From: Halovulum dunhuangense
GTDB lineage: Bacteria; Pseudomonadota; Alphaproteobacteria; Rhodobacterales; Rhodobacteraceae
Reading direction: 5' to 3'
DNA length: 64,000 nucleotides
Assembly: GCF_013093415.1 (NCBI RefSeq)
Contig: NZ_JABFBC010000001.1
Location: 1 to 64,000 of the forward strand
Part shown: piece by piece, positions 18,237 through 25,698 of the stretch
Numbering within the stretch: position 1 is the first letter of the stretch
Layout of the letters: each line of letters begins with the position of its first letter
Translations under genes and position numbers: made by a program
Notes under the pieces: model-generated
Database searches by the model: none
Told to the model about the DNA's origin: nothing
The model's input: the letters and a program-made list of their open reading frames with translations, nothing else

Positions 18237-20194
18237 GCCGCCGCTCTCCGGGTATCGGCGGGCACCACGCGGGCGTCTCGGATCTCCAGCGTCGCCTTGA
18301 TGCTGCCCTTTCGGCCATCCTCGTAGGTGACTTCGGTCTCGGTGTAGATACTGCTCGCCCCGCCATAGAGCGCCGCGATCAGTTCGGCGTATTTCTCCTC
18401 GATGATGCGCCGGCGGACTTTCTGGGTGCGGGTCAGTTCGCCGTCATCGGCGTCAAGCTGCTTGTGCAGGATCAGGAACCGGTGCACCTGGCAGCCCGAC
18501 AGCATCTCGTCGCGGGCAAGGCTCTCGTTCACTTCCTCGACATGGCGCTGGAACATCTCGTAGACGCGCGGATGCGCCGCGAGTTCCTGGTAGCTGGCAT
18601 ACGCGATGTTGTTGCGCTCGGCCCAGTTGCCCACCGCCGTGAGGTCGATGTTGAGAAAGGCGCAGCACATCTCGCGCCCGGCGCCGAAGACCACCGCCTC
18701 CAGGATGTTGGGATAGAATTTCAGCTTGTTCTCGACGTATTTCGGCGCGAACAGCCGACCGTCGGCCAGCTTGCCCACATCCTTTGCGCGGTCGATGATC
18801 CGCAGATGGCCGGTGCCTTCCTCGATGAAGCCGGCATCGCCGGTGGCGACCCAGCCCTCGGCATCCTTGGTCGAGGCGGTGCTTTCGGGGTTCTTGTAAT
18901 ACTCCCGGAACACGCCGGGCGAGCGGTAGAACACCTCGCCATTCTCGGCGATGCGGATCTCGACCCCGGGCGTGGGCGTGCCCACGGTATCGACCCGCAC
19001 GTCGCCATCGGCCTGCTGGGTGATGAACACGCTGGCCTCGGTCTGGCCGTAGAGCTGCTTCAGGTTGATGCCCAGCGAGCGGAAGAAATCGAACAGTTCG
19101 GGCCCGATCGCCTCGCCGGCGGTATAGCCGACCCGCACACGGCTCAGGCCCAGCGCATTCTTGAGCGGGCCATAGACCAGCGCCTCGCCCAGCCGGTAGT
19201 GCAGCCGGTCGACAGCCGAAACCGGCTTGCGATCCAGGATGCGCGGGCCGACCCTTCGGGCAAGTCGCATGAAATGGCGGTAAAGCGCCTGCTTGAAGCG
19301 CGCCGCATCCTCCATCCGGATGGTGACGTTGGTCAGAAGCCCCTCGAAGAAGCGGGGCGGTGCGAAAAAGAAGGTCGGCCCGATTTCCCTCAGGTCGGCC
19401 TGCATGGTGTCGGCGCTTTCCGGGCAGCAGACGCAGAAGCCGGTGCAATAGGCCTGCCCCACCGAAAAGATGAAATCCCCCACCCAGGCCATCGGCAGAT
19501 AGGCAAGGACCGAATCCGCAGCGTTGAGCCCGTCCACCCCGGCAGAGGCGCGGGCGGTCCGGATGATGTTGTCATGGCTCAGCACCACGCCCTTCGGCCG
19601 CCCCGTGGTCCCGGAGGTGTAAAGCATGACGCAGGTATCATCGGCCGTCAGGGCGCCGCTTCGCAGGTCCATCTCGGCATCGAGTGCATGGGCCCGGCCC
19701 ATTTCCTGCACGTCGCTGTAGCGGTGCAGATGGGAATGGTCGTATTTCCGCAGCCCCCTGGGGTCGAGATAGATGATGCGCTGAAGTCCGGGCAGGCGGC
19801 TCTGCACCTCCAGCACCTTGTCCACCTGCTCCTGGTCCTCGGCCACCACGAAGCGGGCGCCGCAGTGGTCCAGCACATAGGCCATCTCTTCGGCCACCGA
19901 GTCCTGGTACAGGGGAACCGGAATGCCGCCTGCCTTCTGCGTCGCGATCATCGCCCAGTAGAGATGCGGGCGATTCCGTCCGATCACCGCGACATGATCG
20001 CCCCGATCGAGCCCGAGCGCGATCAGCCCCTTGGCCAGGGCGTCGATCTCGGCCGCCACCTCGGTCCAGTTCCAGCCCTGCCAGATGCCGTATTCCTTCT
20101 CTCGATACGCGGGGCGCGCACCGAATTCGCGGACATTCCGCGCCAGCAGCTTTGGGAACGTGTCCAGCGCGCCGGACAGAGCCTGCGACGTCAT
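18233..20194 (-). CDS. Long-chain acyl-CoA synthetase-type AMP-forming ligase
   Basis: This 653-residue adenylate-forming enzyme is of the long-chain fatty acyl-CoA ligase type. ATP loop YTSGTTGRPKGVVLSH, acyl site GYTAGEAIGPELFDFFRSLGINLKQLYGQTEAS, GEVFYRSPGVFREYYKN and hinge region ATGDAGFIEEGTGHLRIIDRAKDV are intact. The C-terminal lysine region lies in LTRTQKVRRR. Such enzymes activate fatty or branched/aromatic acids with CoA. It is the first gene of the importer operon; RBS GGGAGG lies 9 bases before ATG 20194. Together with the PaaK-like gene at the other end it suggests uptake of a carboxylic acid followed by CoA activation. Confidence 0.92.
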   Translation of the reverse strand: MTSQALSGALDTFPKLLARNVREFGARPAYREKEYGIWQGWNWTEVAAEIDALAKGLIALGLDRGDHVAVIGRNRPHLYWAMIATQKAGGIPVPLYQDSVAEEMAYVLDHCGARFVVAEDQEQVDKVLEVQSRLPGLQRIIYLDPRGLRKYDHSHLHRYSDVQEMGRAHALDAEMDLRSGALTADDTCVMLYTSGTTGRPKGVVLSHDNIIRTARASAGVDGLNAADSVLAYLPMAWVGDFIFSVGQAYCTGFCVCCPESADTMQADLREIGPTFFFAPPRFFEGLLTNVTIRMEDAARFKQALYRHFMRLARRVGPRILDRKPVSAVDRLHYRLGEALVYGPLKNALGLSRVRVGYTAGEAIGPELFDFFRSLGINLKQLYGQTEASVFITQQADGDVRVDTVGTPTPGVEIRIAENGEVFYRSPGVFREYYKNPESTASTKDAEGWVATGDAGFIEEGTGHLRIIDRAKDVGKLADGRLFAPKYVENKLKFYPNILEAVVFGAGREMCCAFLNIDLTAVGNWAERNNIAYASYQELAAHPRVYEMFQRHVEEVNESLARDEMLSGCQVHRFLILHKQLDADDGELTRTQKVRRRIIEEKYAELIAALYGGASSIYTETEVTYEDGRKGSIKATLEIRDARVVPADTRRAAA

Positions 20195-20322
20195 CCGTTC
20201 TACCTCCCGTGTCGCAGGACGTTGCCTGCCGCCGCGCCCGGTTTTCCGGTTCGCGGTTTGCCTTTCCAAAGGCCACCACGGATCATGTTAGCAACAAAGT
20301 TTCGCAGGTCCATCGAAAAAAT

Positions 20323-20336
20323 TGAACCATCGTTCA
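20323..20336. promoter_or_regulatory. Palindromic operator TGAAC-N4-GTTCA
   Basis: A perfect inverted repeat TGAAC-CATC-GTTCA lies in an AT-rich stretch of the 223-base gap between the acyl-CoA synthetase gene and the divergent ECF sigma gene. It resembles GAAAC-N4-GTTTC-type sites bound by TetR-family regulators of fatty-acid genes such as PsrA. No regulator gene is nearby. It is about 130 bases upstream of the ligase gene. Nothing else is evident in this gap. Confidence 0.45.
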
Positions 20337-20417
20337 TTTCCCCATTGCGGGTGACGGGCCCGACAAAAAATCACAGACTGCGACCAAGGAACCGGGCGCT
20401 GGCCGCGTCCAAGGGGC

Positions 20418-20963
20418 ATGAGGATGGAGCCGAGCGATGCTGTTCTGGTGCGTGCCGCAAAGGCGGGGGACGGTCCGTCCTTCGGCCTGCTGGTCGCGCG
20501 GCACTACGACCGGATCTATCGCCTTGGCTACCGTGTCCTGGGCATCAGGGCCGAGGCCGAGGACCTGGCGCAGGACATCTGCGCGGCGCTGCCCGCAAGG
20601 CTGACGTCGTTCCGGGGCGAGGCCGCCTTCACCACCTGGCTGCACCGGCTGGTGCTGAACGCGGCGCGGGACAGATTGCGCCGGCAGGCCGCCAAGGCCC
20701 GCGCATCGGATGGCTGGGGCGAGGTCGAACATGCCCGCCGCGCCGAAGCGGCAGAAGCGCATGCAGCGCAGGCCTGGCTTGACGCGGCGCTGGCGGCTTT
20801 GCCCGGCGACCTGCGTGAAACCGTGGCGCTGGTGCTGGGCGAGGATCTGACCCATGCCCAGGCGGCCGAGGTGCTGGAGATATCCGAAGGCACCGTCAGC
20901 TGGCGCATGAGCGAGGTTCGCCGCCGCCTGCGCGCGCTGGCAGAAGAGGAGTTGCGAGCATGA
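20418..20963 (+). CDS. ECF-type RNA polymerase sigma factor
   Basis: This 181-residue group IV sigma factor has a region 2 spanning LVARHYDRIYRLGYRVLGIRAEAEDLAQDICAALPARL, with the AEAEDLAQDI motif typical of ECF sigmas, and AFTTWLHRLVLNAARDRLRR. Region 4 has LPGDLRETVALVLGEDLTHAQAAEVLEISEGTVSWRMSEVRRRL, a helix-turn-helix. The start could be ATG 20418 or 20424, with AAGGGG upstream of both. Its stop overlaps the start of the VWA gene (ATGA), so the next gene is probably its regulator. The ECF subgroup cannot be fixed by eye. Confidence 0.9.
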   Translation: MRMEPSDAVLVRAAKAGDGPSFGLLVARHYDRIYRLGYRVLGIRAEAEDLAQDICAALPARLTSFRGEAAFTTWLHRLVLNAARDRLRRQAAKARASDGWGEVEHARRAEAAEAHAAQAWLDAALAALPGDLRETVALVLGEDLTHAQAAEVLEISEGTVSWRMSEVRRRLRALAEEELRA

Positions 20964-22822
20964 CCGAAGACCCGCTCGACCGCCTCCGGGGCGCGATGAA
21001 GGACGGCACGCCGCCTGCATCGGACGCGGCGCGCGACCGTGCGCTTCGCATCGCCGCGGAAAATTTTGCCCGCCACACCCAAGGATCGCAGGCGCAAGTG
21101 CGTCCCACACCAGACCGGCCCACGAAGGCGGCCGGGTTCTGGAAAGGAGTACGCGCCATGCTGAACACCCTGACCCCCACCCGCGCGCTGGTCGGCACCA
21201 CCGCGCTGGCCAGCATCGCCGTCGCGGCGGTGCTGGTGCGGGACATCGACCCCACCCGCCCGGCCTTTGCGCCCAGCGAGTTCGACGCAAGCGACAGCCT
21301 TCTGGCCGAGCCGGCGATCAGCCCGCCGGCCCCGCAGGTCGTTCCGCCGCAGGCCCGCATGAGCAATGCCGCGCCCCCGGTTGCCGCGGTCAGCCCGATT
21401 GCGGAAAGCGACATGGCCGGCATGCCCATGCCTGAGGGCGAGCAGTTCCCGGAACTGACGGGCGCCGGGCTGAAGATCACGGCAGAGCATCCCGTCTCCA
21501 CCTTCTCGATCGACGTGGACACGGCATCCTATGCGCTGCTTCGCTCCTCGCTCCAGGGCGGCTACAAGCTGCCCGCCGATGCAATCCGCATCGAGGAGAT
21601 GCTCAACTATTTCGACTACGCCTATCCGCAGCCCGAGGGTGCCGACGCGCTGCGTCCGTCGGTATCGGTGGCGCCCACGCCCTGGAACCCGGACACGCGG
21701 CTTCTGCATGTGGCGATCACCAGCGCGATACCGGATGGCACGCGCCCCCCGCTCGACCTGGTGTTCCTGATCGACACCTCGGGCTCGATGGACATGCCGG
21801 ACAAGCTGCCGCTTCTGCTGCGCTCCTTCGGCCTGCTGCTCGACCGGCTGGACGAGAATGACAGCGTCTCGATCGTGACCTATGCCGGGTCGGCGGGCAT
21901 GGCGCTCGACCCGACACCGGCCAGCGAGCGGCAGACGATCCTCGCGGCACTCGGCCAACTCTCGGCCGGCGGTGGGACCGCGGGCGGCGCGGGGCTGGAA
22001 ACGGCCTATGCGGTGGCCGAGCGCATGCAACGCGACGGGTCCGAGACGCGGGTGATCCTGGCGACCGACGGGGATTTCAACCTTGGTCTGTCGGATCCAG
22101 CGCGGCTGGAGGAATATATCGCGGAAAAGCGCGAAGGCGGCGTCAGCCTGTCGGTTCTGGGCTTTGGCCGCGGCAACATCAACGACGCGATCATGCAGAG
22201 CCTGGCGCAGAACGGAAACGGTTTCGCCGCCTATATCGACACCCTGTCCGAGGCCCGGCGCGTGCTGGTCGAGGACATGACCGCAAGCCTTGTCACCGCG
22301 GCAAGCGACGTGAAGGTGCAGATCGAGTTCAACCCGGCACAGGTCTCGGAATACCGGCTGATCGGCTACGAGACGCGGGCACTGGATCGCACGGATTTCG
22401 CGGACGATCGGGTGGATGCCGGAGAAGTGGGCGCCGGCCATCAGGTGACGGCGATCTACGAGATCACGCCGCGTGGGTCTGCCGCGGAACGCGCGCGCCC
22501 GCTCCGCTATGGAGAGGCGGCCCCGGTCGGCACCCCCTCGGACGAGCTGGCGTATCTTTCCCTGCGCTACAAGCAGCCCGGAGAGACGGAAAGCAAGCTG
22601 ATCGATATGCCGATCCTGCCCGACGCCGCCGATATTCCCACCCGGGAGACCGAGTTCGCCGCCGCCGTCGCAGGCTTCGGACTGCTGTTGCGCGGCGAAG
22701 ACCTGCCCGGATGGGACTGGCCGGAAGCCGAGGCGCTGGCACGCGGCGCCATCGGCGCGGACCCGTTCGGCTACCGGGCAGAACTGGTGCGGCTGATCGG
22801 TCTGGCCGGGATGATCGAATGA
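20960..22822 (+). CDS. Membrane-anchored VWA protein (YfbK-like), possible anti-sigma factor
   Basis: This is a 620-residue protein. Residues 1-73 are cytoplasmic and charged (DPLDRLRGAMKD...AARDRALRIAAENFARH), followed by one membrane helix (about 74-93) and a Pro/Ala-rich linker. Next come a VWA N-terminal domain (about 170-265), a VWA domain with an intact MIDAS start DTSGSMD (272-278) and ATDGDFN, and a DUF3520-type C-terminal domain ending at 620. The layout of cytosolic helix, single membrane helix and large periplasmic domain, fused by ATGA overlap to an ECF sigma gene, fits an anti-sigma factor with a metal- or protein-sensing VWA domain. That function is inference. Confidence 0.85.
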   Translation: MTEDPLDRLRGAMKDGTPPASDAARDRALRIAAENFARHTQGSQAQVRPTPDRPTKAAGFWKGVRAMLNTLTPTRALVGTTALASIAVAAVLVRDIDPTRPAFAPSEFDASDSLLAEPAISPPAPQVVPPQARMSNAAPPVAAVSPIAESDMAGMPMPEGEQFPELTGAGLKITAEHPVSTFSIDVDTASYALLRSSLQGGYKLPADAIRIEEMLNYFDYAYPQPEGADALRPSVSVAPTPWNPDTRLLHVAITSAIPDGTRPPLDLVFLIDTSGSMDMPDKLPLLLRSFGLLLDRLDENDSVSIVTYAGSAGMALDPTPASERQTILAALGQLSAGGGTAGGAGLETAYAVAERMQRDGSETRVILATDGDFNLGLSDPARLEEYIAEKREGGVSLSVLGFGRGNINDAIMQSLAQNGNGFAAYIDTLSEARRVLVEDMTASLVTAASDVKVQIEFNPAQVSEYRLIGYETRALDRTDFADDRVDAGEVGAGHQVTAIYEITPRGSAAERARPLRYGEAAPVGTPSDELAYLSLRYKQPGETESKLIDMPILPDAADIPTRETEFAAAVAGFGLLLRGEDLPGWDWPEAEALARGAIGADPFGYRAELVRLIGLAGMIE

Positions 22823-22826
22823 AAAA

Positions 22827-22848
22827 GGCCCGGCCGAAAGGCCGGGCC
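22827..22848 (-). terminator. Terminator of hsp20
   Basis: A 9-bp stem GGCCCGGCC/GGCCGGGCC with a stable GAAA-type tetraloop is followed by five T residues on the minus strand, 26 bases beyond the hsp20 stop. It also lies 5 bases after the converging VWA gene stop and may serve both. Confidence 0.88.
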
Positions 22849-22874
22849 CCGTACAGAGGGACCTCAGGCGGCGA

Positions 22875-23324
22875 TCAGTTCGCCGCTGGTTCCAGCGCCG
22901 GCGCCGTGGCGATCTCGATACGCCGCGGCTTCAGCTCTTCGGGCACCTCGCGGACAAGGTCCACATGCAGCAGGCCGTTCTCGGTCACGGCGCCGGTCGC
23001 GCGGACATGATCGGCCAGCTGGAAGCGCCGCTCGAAGGCACGGGTCGCGATCCCGCGGTGCAGGTAACGCCGGTCGCCATCCTCGGGCGCCTTCTTGCCG
23101 GAAATCACCAGCTGCCCGTCGCGGGCCTCGATCTCCAGTTCGGCTTCGGTGAACCCGGCCACGGCGACCGTGATGCGATAGGCGTTATCGCCGGTCTTCT
23201 CGATGTTGTAGGGGGGATATGTCTGCCCGCCGGTATCGTTGCTCAGGACGGTGTCGAGCATGTTGGCCAGCCGGTCGAAACCGACGGTCGAGCGGTACAG
23301 CGGGGAAAGGTCATAGCTACGCAT
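22875..23324 (-). CDS. hsp20: Small heat shock protein, Hsp20/IbpA type
   Basis: This 149-residue alpha-crystallin-domain holdase starts MRSYDLSPLYRSTVGFDRL, the standard IbpA/HspA class A start. The crystallin core spans about 38-128 (YNIEKTGDNAYRITVAVAGF, LHRGIATRAFERRF, GAVTENGLLHVDLVREVPE), with a C-terminal IxI-like RRIEIATA. It binds unfolding proteins and hands them to DnaK/ClpB. RBS GGAGG precedes ATG 23324. A sigma-32-type promoter and a thermometer-like 5' leader indicate heat control at both transcription and translation. Confidence 0.95.
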   Translation of the reverse strand: MRSYDLSPLYRSTVGFDRLANMLDTVLSNDTGGQTYPPYNIEKTGDNAYRITVAVAGFTEAELEIEARDGQLVISGKKAPEDGDRRYLHRGIATRAFERRFQLADHVRATGAVTENGLLHVDLVREVPEELKPRRIEIATAPALEPAAN

Positions 23325-23420
23325 GGTGCATCCTCCATCAGAAGCGATACGTTTCGCAGGGACCCTCCGGTATCGGACGGGTCCGGGTGTGTCGCCGGCC
23401 CCGACACGCGGCGACCGGCA
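23325..23420 (-). promoter_or_regulatory. ROSE-like RNA thermometer in the hsp20 leader
   Basis: The predicted leader of about 96 nt folds into three hairpins (minus strand). I: GTCGCCG/CGGCGAC (23391-23415). II: GGACCC-g-TCCG-ATAC-CGGA-GGGTCC with one bulged G (23360-23384). III: GTATC-g-CTTC-TGAT-GGAG-GATGC (23328-23350), which pairs the ribosome site GGAGG and again carries a single bulged G. The segment UCGCU opposite the Shine-Dalgarno sequence matches the U(U/C)GCU hallmark of ROSE elements, in which the bulged G is needed for temperature sensing. ROSE elements are known upstream of alphaproteobacterial small heat shock genes. Confidence 0.78.
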
Positions 23421-23426
23421 ACAGGA

Positions 23427-23455
23427 ATTTGGGAAACCCCGCGCCGGGGTTCAAG
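23427..23455 (-). promoter_or_regulatory. RpoH (sigma-32-type) promoter of hsp20
   Basis: Minus strand: CTTGAAC, 14 bases, TCCCAAAT, close to CTTGAAA-N13-15-CCCCATnT and with the same spacing as the clpB promoter. The spacer contains a 7-bp hairpin AACCCCG-gcg-CGGGGTT (23435-23451), which could alternatively be the terminator of the protease gene ending 10 bases upstream. Transcription should begin near 23420. Confidence 0.72.
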
Positions 23456-23464
23456 AGGGGCGGA

Positions 23465-24298
23465 TCAGCGGTCGATCTGCGGCAGCCCGTTGCTCGCGTC
23501 GCGCCCGAGCTGCAACGCGATGGAAGGGCGCGACCCGTCCTCGCTAGCGATGGTCGATCGGAATACCGGGTCGGTTTCCTCGAGCCGGGCAAGCAACGTC
23601 TCGAGCGGGGATCCGAGAGAGGCGGCCAGCGAAACCTCCTTCTCGCGCCACTGCGCCATCGCGGACACGATCGAGGCGATGCGCGGCCCGTCCTCGGACA
23701 TGATGAAGGCCGGCGAGCCCGACGCGCCGAAGGTCACGTCGCAGGAATAGACCAGCACGTCACCGCGGATATCGAGCATGTTGCACTCTTCCTGCAGCGC
23801 CGGCGCATCCTCCCGCCCGGCAGCATAGCTGACCATCGTCACCCGGTCGCCCGAGCGGGGGTAGCGATGCGGCTGAAACGGCACGATGGTCGCGTTGCGG
23901 ATCGGCAGGTCCAGTTCCACGATGGCAAGATCCGTCGCCACGCGCTTCAGCTTGTCCTCGTCGTCATAGCGGTACTCGTCATGCAGGATGAAGCGCCGCC
24001 CGCTCCGGGTCGCGGCGGCCCGCCCGTTGCGCAGCCCGGCCTGAAAGACGATGCGCTCGGGCGCGTAAAGCTCTCCGGTGCGGCGCGAGAACAGGCAATG
24101 GGCAGCTGTCAGCACATGGCGATCGGTGATCAAGGTGGCGGTGCAGAACCCCGCATCGGCCAGGTCCAGCCGCCCAACCCCTGCCCAGGCCCGAGCCTCG
24201 GTCGCATCGACCAGCAGGCGCGGCGCGCTCGGATCACTGGCGCCGGCCGGCAAGCCAAGCGTCGCAAGAGCCAGAAACGTTCCGATCAACCACCGCAT
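23465..24298 (-). CDS. Secreted trypsin-like serine protease
   Basis: This 277-residue protein has a signal peptide (about 1-20, ending PAGAS). The S1 catalytic triad is visible: His in LTAAHCLFS, Asp in ATDLAIVELD, Ser in FGASGSPAFI. Two cysteine pairs (CTA...AHC, CNM...YSC) could form disulfides. It is expected in the periplasm or outside the cell; the substrate is unknown. GSASGSP-type oxyanion residues suggest activity, though the usual GDSGGP is altered to GASGSP. It stands alone between glcF and hsp20, with a palindromic operator 30 bases upstream. Confidence 0.88.
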   Translation of the reverse strand: MRWLIGTFLALATLGLPAGASDPSAPRLLVDATEARAWAGVGRLDLADAGFCTATLITDRHVLTAAHCLFSRRTGELYAPERIVFQAGLRNGRAAATRSGRRFILHDEYRYDDEDKLKRVATDLAIVELDLPIRNATIVPFQPHRYPRSGDRVTMVSYAAGREDAPALQEECNMLDIRGDVLVYSCDVTFGASGSPAFIMSEDGPRIASIVSAMAQWREKEVSLAASLGSPLETLLARLEETDPVFRSTIASEDGSRPSIALQLGRDASNGLPQIDR

Positions 24299-24327
24299 GC
24301 AACCAGCATAAGCGGCAAGAAGGTTAA

Positions 24328-24344
24328 CGGAAAATGATTTTCCG
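24328..24344. promoter_or_regulatory. Perfect 17-bp palindrome upstream of the protease gene
   Basis: CGGAAAAT-G-ATTTTCCG is a perfect dyad around one central base, 30 bases before the protease ATG. On the minus strand a TTTTCC -35-like box inside it is spaced 17 bases from TTATGC. The 7-1-7 arrangement resembles Fur-superfamily sites (TGATAATnATTATCA; about 10 of 14 positions shared). It is also just after glcF, but without a loop or T run it is a poor terminator. Confidence 0.45.
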
Positions 24345-24371
24345 CAGGATTTGCCGCAGAAACTCGCGGCC

Positions 24372-25682
24372 TCACTCGGCCGCCAGCGGCACCCGCTGCT
24401 GCCACTTGCGCGGCACCGGGCCGCCGGTCGCCCAGTCCAGCAGTTCGACCGTGTGCACCACCGGGACCCCCGTGCCCGACCCGATCTGCATCATGCAGCC
24501 GATGTTGCCGGCCGCGATCACCTGCGGCGCCACCGCCTCCAGCGTCGCGACCTTGCGCGCCTTCAGCTCCTTCGAGATCTCGGGCTGCATCAGGTTGTAG
24601 GTGCCGGCACTGCCACAGCAAAGATGCGCGTTCGCGGGCTCCACCACCTCGAAGCCGGCATCCTTGAGCAGTTTCTTCGGATGGGTGGTGATCTTCTGCC
24701 CGTGCTGAAGCGAACAGGCGGCGTGATAGGCCACCCGCAGCTGCGGCGCATGGACCGCACCCCTCAGCCCGATCTGGGCCATCACCTCGGTCACGTCCCG
24801 CGCGATGGAAGACACGCGCGCCGCCTCCCCCGCCATCGGACCGGTGCGGAACATGTGGCCGTAATCCTTGACAGTGGTGCCGCAACCGGAGGTGTTGATG
24901 ACGATGGCATCCAGGCCCGCACCATCCATCTCGCGCACCCAGGCGCGGATGTTCCTCGCGGCGGCCGAGTGGCTCTCGTCCTCGCGGCCCATGTGATGCG
25001 TCAGGGCCCCGCAGCACCCCGCCCCCTCGGCGATCACCACCTCGCAGCCATGCCGGCGCAGCAGCCGGATCGTCGCGTCATTGATGTCGGTATCGAGTGC
25101 GCGCTGCGCGCAGCCGGTCATCAGGGCAACCCGCATCCGCCGCTCGCCCATGGCCGGGAGAACCTGCGGATCGTCATTGCGCGACACGGGCGGGATCGTC
25201 GCGGGCGCCATCTCCAGCATGGCGCGCAGCCGCGGGTCGGGCAGGAAGCGGCGCAGCGGCCGGCCGATCCTGGCCCCCAGCAGCGCCAGCCGGAAGCGCC
25301 CCGGATAAGGCAGGATCCGCGCCAGAACCCAGCGCAACGCCCGGTCCATGAAGGGCCGGCGATAGGTCTTCTCGATATGCGCGCGGGCATGGTCGACCAG
25401 ATGCATGTAATGCACGCCCGAGGGGCAGGTCGTCATGCAGGCAAGGCAGCTCAGGCACCGGTCGATATGCTTGACCGTCTTCGCATCCGCCGGACGGTCG
25501 TTCTCCAGCATGTCCTTGATCAGGTAGATCCGGCCGCGCGGGCTGTCCAACTCGTCGCCCAGCACCTGGTAGGTGGGACAGGTCGCCGTGCAGAAACCGC
25601 AATGGACGCAGGCGCGCAGCACCTCGTTGGCGCGCGCGATGGCGGGATCCTTCAGCTGTTCGGGGGTGAAGTTCGTCTGCAT
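24372..25682 (-). CDS. glcF: Glycolate oxidase iron-sulfur subunit
   Basis: This 436-residue protein carries electrons from the glycolate dehydrogenase flavoproteins to the quinone pool. Two ferredoxin-type [4Fe-4S] motifs are visible, CVHCGFCTATCPTY (about 26-39) and CLSCLACMTTCPSG (about 78-91). Two CCG domains follow (EGAGCCGALTHH, NAHLCCGSAGTYNL) that bind a further cluster. It is the third gene of the operon, 16 bases after glcE; the length is normal for the family. RBS AAGGAAGGA precedes ATG 25682. Confidence 0.96.
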   Translation of the reverse strand: MQTNFTPEQLKDPAIARANEVLRACVHCGFCTATCPTYQVLGDELDSPRGRIYLIKDMLENDRPADAKTVKHIDRCLSCLACMTTCPSGVHYMHLVDHARAHIEKTYRRPFMDRALRWVLARILPYPGRFRLALLGARIGRPLRRFLPDPRLRAMLEMAPATIPPVSRNDDPQVLPAMGERRMRVALMTGCAQRALDTDINDATIRLLRRHGCEVVIAEGAGCCGALTHHMGREDESHSAAARNIRAWVREMDGAGLDAIVINTSGCGTTVKDYGHMFRTGPMAGEAARVSSIARDVTEVMAQIGLRGAVHAPQLRVAYHAACSLQHGQKITTHPKKLLKDAGFEVVEPANAHLCCGSAGTYNLMQPEISKELKARKVATLEAVAPQVIAAGNIGCMMQIGSGTGVPVVHTVELLDWATGGPVPRKWQQRVPLAAE

Positions 25683-25698
25683 TCCCGTCGTCCTTCCT

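Noticed and set aside
20387-20410. GGAAC followed by CGTC as an ECF-type autoregulatory promoter of the sigma gene
   Set aside because: The spacing of 13 bases is too short for the usual 16-18, and the boxes are GC-rich background. Not called.
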